Shown: positions 63,630-64,000 of the stretch, piece by piece | Numbering within the stretch: the first letter of the stretch is position 1 | How the letters are laid out: the number at the start of each line of letters is the position of its first letter | Assembly (NCBI RefSeq): GCF_018918005.1 | Contig: NZ_JAHLPR010000027.1 | Span: 27,198 to 91,197, forward strand | Direction: 5' to 3' | Origin: Paenibacillus sp. MSJ-34 | GTDB lineage: Bacteria; Bacillota; Bacilli; Paenibacillales; Paenibacillaceae | Length of the DNA: 64,000 nucleotides | Notes under the pieces: generated by a model | What the model saw: the letters and a program-made list of their open reading frames with translations, nothing else | Told to the model about the DNA's origin: nothing | The model's database searches: none | Translations under genes and position numbers: made by a program

Positions 63630-63800
63630 TTAGCACCACCACGTATCTTGTTTCGGCTCTTCTTTCTTCTTGCTGAACAGCACTTCAACCATCGCTTTTT
63701 GCTGTGCCGGCGTTACGCCGACCAAGCTGGCGCGGCCGTCTGCGACTAAGGTCGCTACCTCCCGATTGTTCATCAGGTAACTCATCATCTTTTGAATCAT
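63630..63800 (-). CDS. comX: ComX-like pheromone pre-peptide (comX2)
   Basis: A 56-residue peptide from an ATG at 63800 preceded by TTGGAGGGG. It begins MIQKMMSYLMNNREVATLVA, continues DGRASLVGVTPAQQKAMVEV, and ends KQDTWWC. The pattern aligns along its length with B. subtilis ComX ([20 protein letters not shown], then EACLIGFDVQETETIIKAY, ending with a Trp-containing peptide). It lies directly before comP2-comA, as comX does. ComX is prenylated on the C-terminal Trp by ComQ; no ComQ gene is recognisable in the remaining 200 bases. Two Trp and a terminal Cys offer unusual modification sites. Confidence 0.8.
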   Translation of the reverse strand: MIQKMMSYLMNNREVATLVADGRASLVGVTPAQQKAMVEVLFSKKKEEPKQDTWWC

Positions 63801-63833
63801 TGCGATCCCCTCCAATAAAATATGTAAGCTTCT

Positions 63834-63994
63834 CGGAATTCACATTCCGTTGCAGACTCTAGCTTCCTAGCTAGGGTCTTCTATTGTTTCACCCCCAAAC
63901 ATGGGGTGCGAACAAACATTCCTCTTGACTTTTCAAAATCACCCCAATAATCGCCGAGAAGGCTTTTTTTATTTCTAATGAATTGGGTGATTTT
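63834..63994. promoter_or_regulatory. structured region upstream of comX2
   Basis: Four inverted repeats follow one another: 63834-63849 (CGGAAT-TCAC-ATTCCG), 63855-63878 (GACTCTAGCT-TCCT-AGCTAGGGTC), 63890-63908 (CACCCC-CAAACAT-GGGGTG type), and a long-range pair 63935-63948 with 63982-63994 (AAAATCACCC-CAAT and ATT-GGGTGATTTT) enclosing GCC-GAGAA-GGC-TTTTTTT (+ strand). This may be a regulatory leader of comX2 or the 3' end of an upstream transcript. Confidence 0.45.
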
Positions 63995-64000
63995 CATGAA
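63881..64000 (-). CDS. open frame at right edge (partial or small peptide)
   Basis: On the minus strand a frame is open at the window end, has an ATG at 63997 and ends with TAG at 63881, giving at least 38 residues: MKITQFIRNKKSLLGDYWGDF...RTPCLGVKQ. It could be the C-terminus of a gene upstream of comX2 (the place where comQ sits in B. subtilis) or chance. I do not recognise it, and it overlaps the inverted repeats. Confidence 0.3.
   Translation of the reverse strand, partial: FMKITQFIRNKKSLLGDYWGDFEKSRGMFVRTPCLGVKQ

Overview
The window looks like chromosomal DNA from a spore-forming Firmicute of the Paenibacillaceae (Paenibacillus or a close relative). This rests on strong Shine-Dalgarno sites, TTG/GTG starts, TTGACA/TATAAT-type promoters, a BirA-controlled split biotin regulon, YneF, bacilliredoxin, YodB-, KinB- and ComP/ComA-type proteins, and clustered short inverted repeats between genes. 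I saw no rRNA, tRNA, CRISPR array, transposase or prophage.

Left part (1-27 kb): a bioD-bioB-bioF-hydrolase biotin operon runs off the left edge behind a BirA operator. It is followed by an NlpC/P60 wall hydrolase, a decayed GDSL-esterase pseudogene, an inositol monophosphatase, a TauE exporter, fabI, an amidase-ddl-small gene cluster, and aconitase. A DoxX/YodB-like divergent pair and an IclR regulator come next; the IclR operator also appears downstream of the aconitase promoter. Then come a membrane-anchored hydrolase, a SOD with an extra N-terminal domain, folE, yneF, a QueG-alkyltransferase fusion, rnhA, a DUF402 protein, a GNAT enzyme, a surface protein with more than 20 HAEG repeats, and sodA.

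Middle (27-50 kb): an AraC-regulated sugar locus carries GH172, a binding protein, two permeases and GH43, but no ATPase. It is followed by mutY, a cytochrome c lipoprotein, acpS, and bioA with its own BirA operator. Next is a ComP-like kinase (comP1) divergent from a 68-aa ComX-like peptide gene (comX1), with an orphan adenine methyltransferase behind the kinase. Then come a stalk-domain protein, four palindromic repeats, nadE, bacilliredoxin, a 38-aa gene, a KinB-like kinase with a membrane partner, a BaiN-type flavoprotein and a quinone reductase.

Right part (50-64 kb): a GGDEF-EAL protein, a 14-TM drug exporter, a polysaccharide deacetylase, an ECF transporter T-S pair without ATPase genes, a transaldolase, and finally a minus-strand run comX2-comP2-comA-ABC ATPase-ABC permease. 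This last locus resembles the B. subtilis comQXPA pheromone system. No ComQ prenyltransferase gene can be recognised before the window ends, though only about 200 bases upstream of comX2 are visible. With comX1/comP1, 20 kb away, the window holds two ComX/ComP-like pairs, the second apparently lacking a response regulator. The pheromone assignments are inferred from peptide size, the pattern of one peptide, C-terminal tryptophans and kinase context.

Three intergenic loci hold the same arrangement of two direct and two inverted short units, and two further loci hold four palindromes each.
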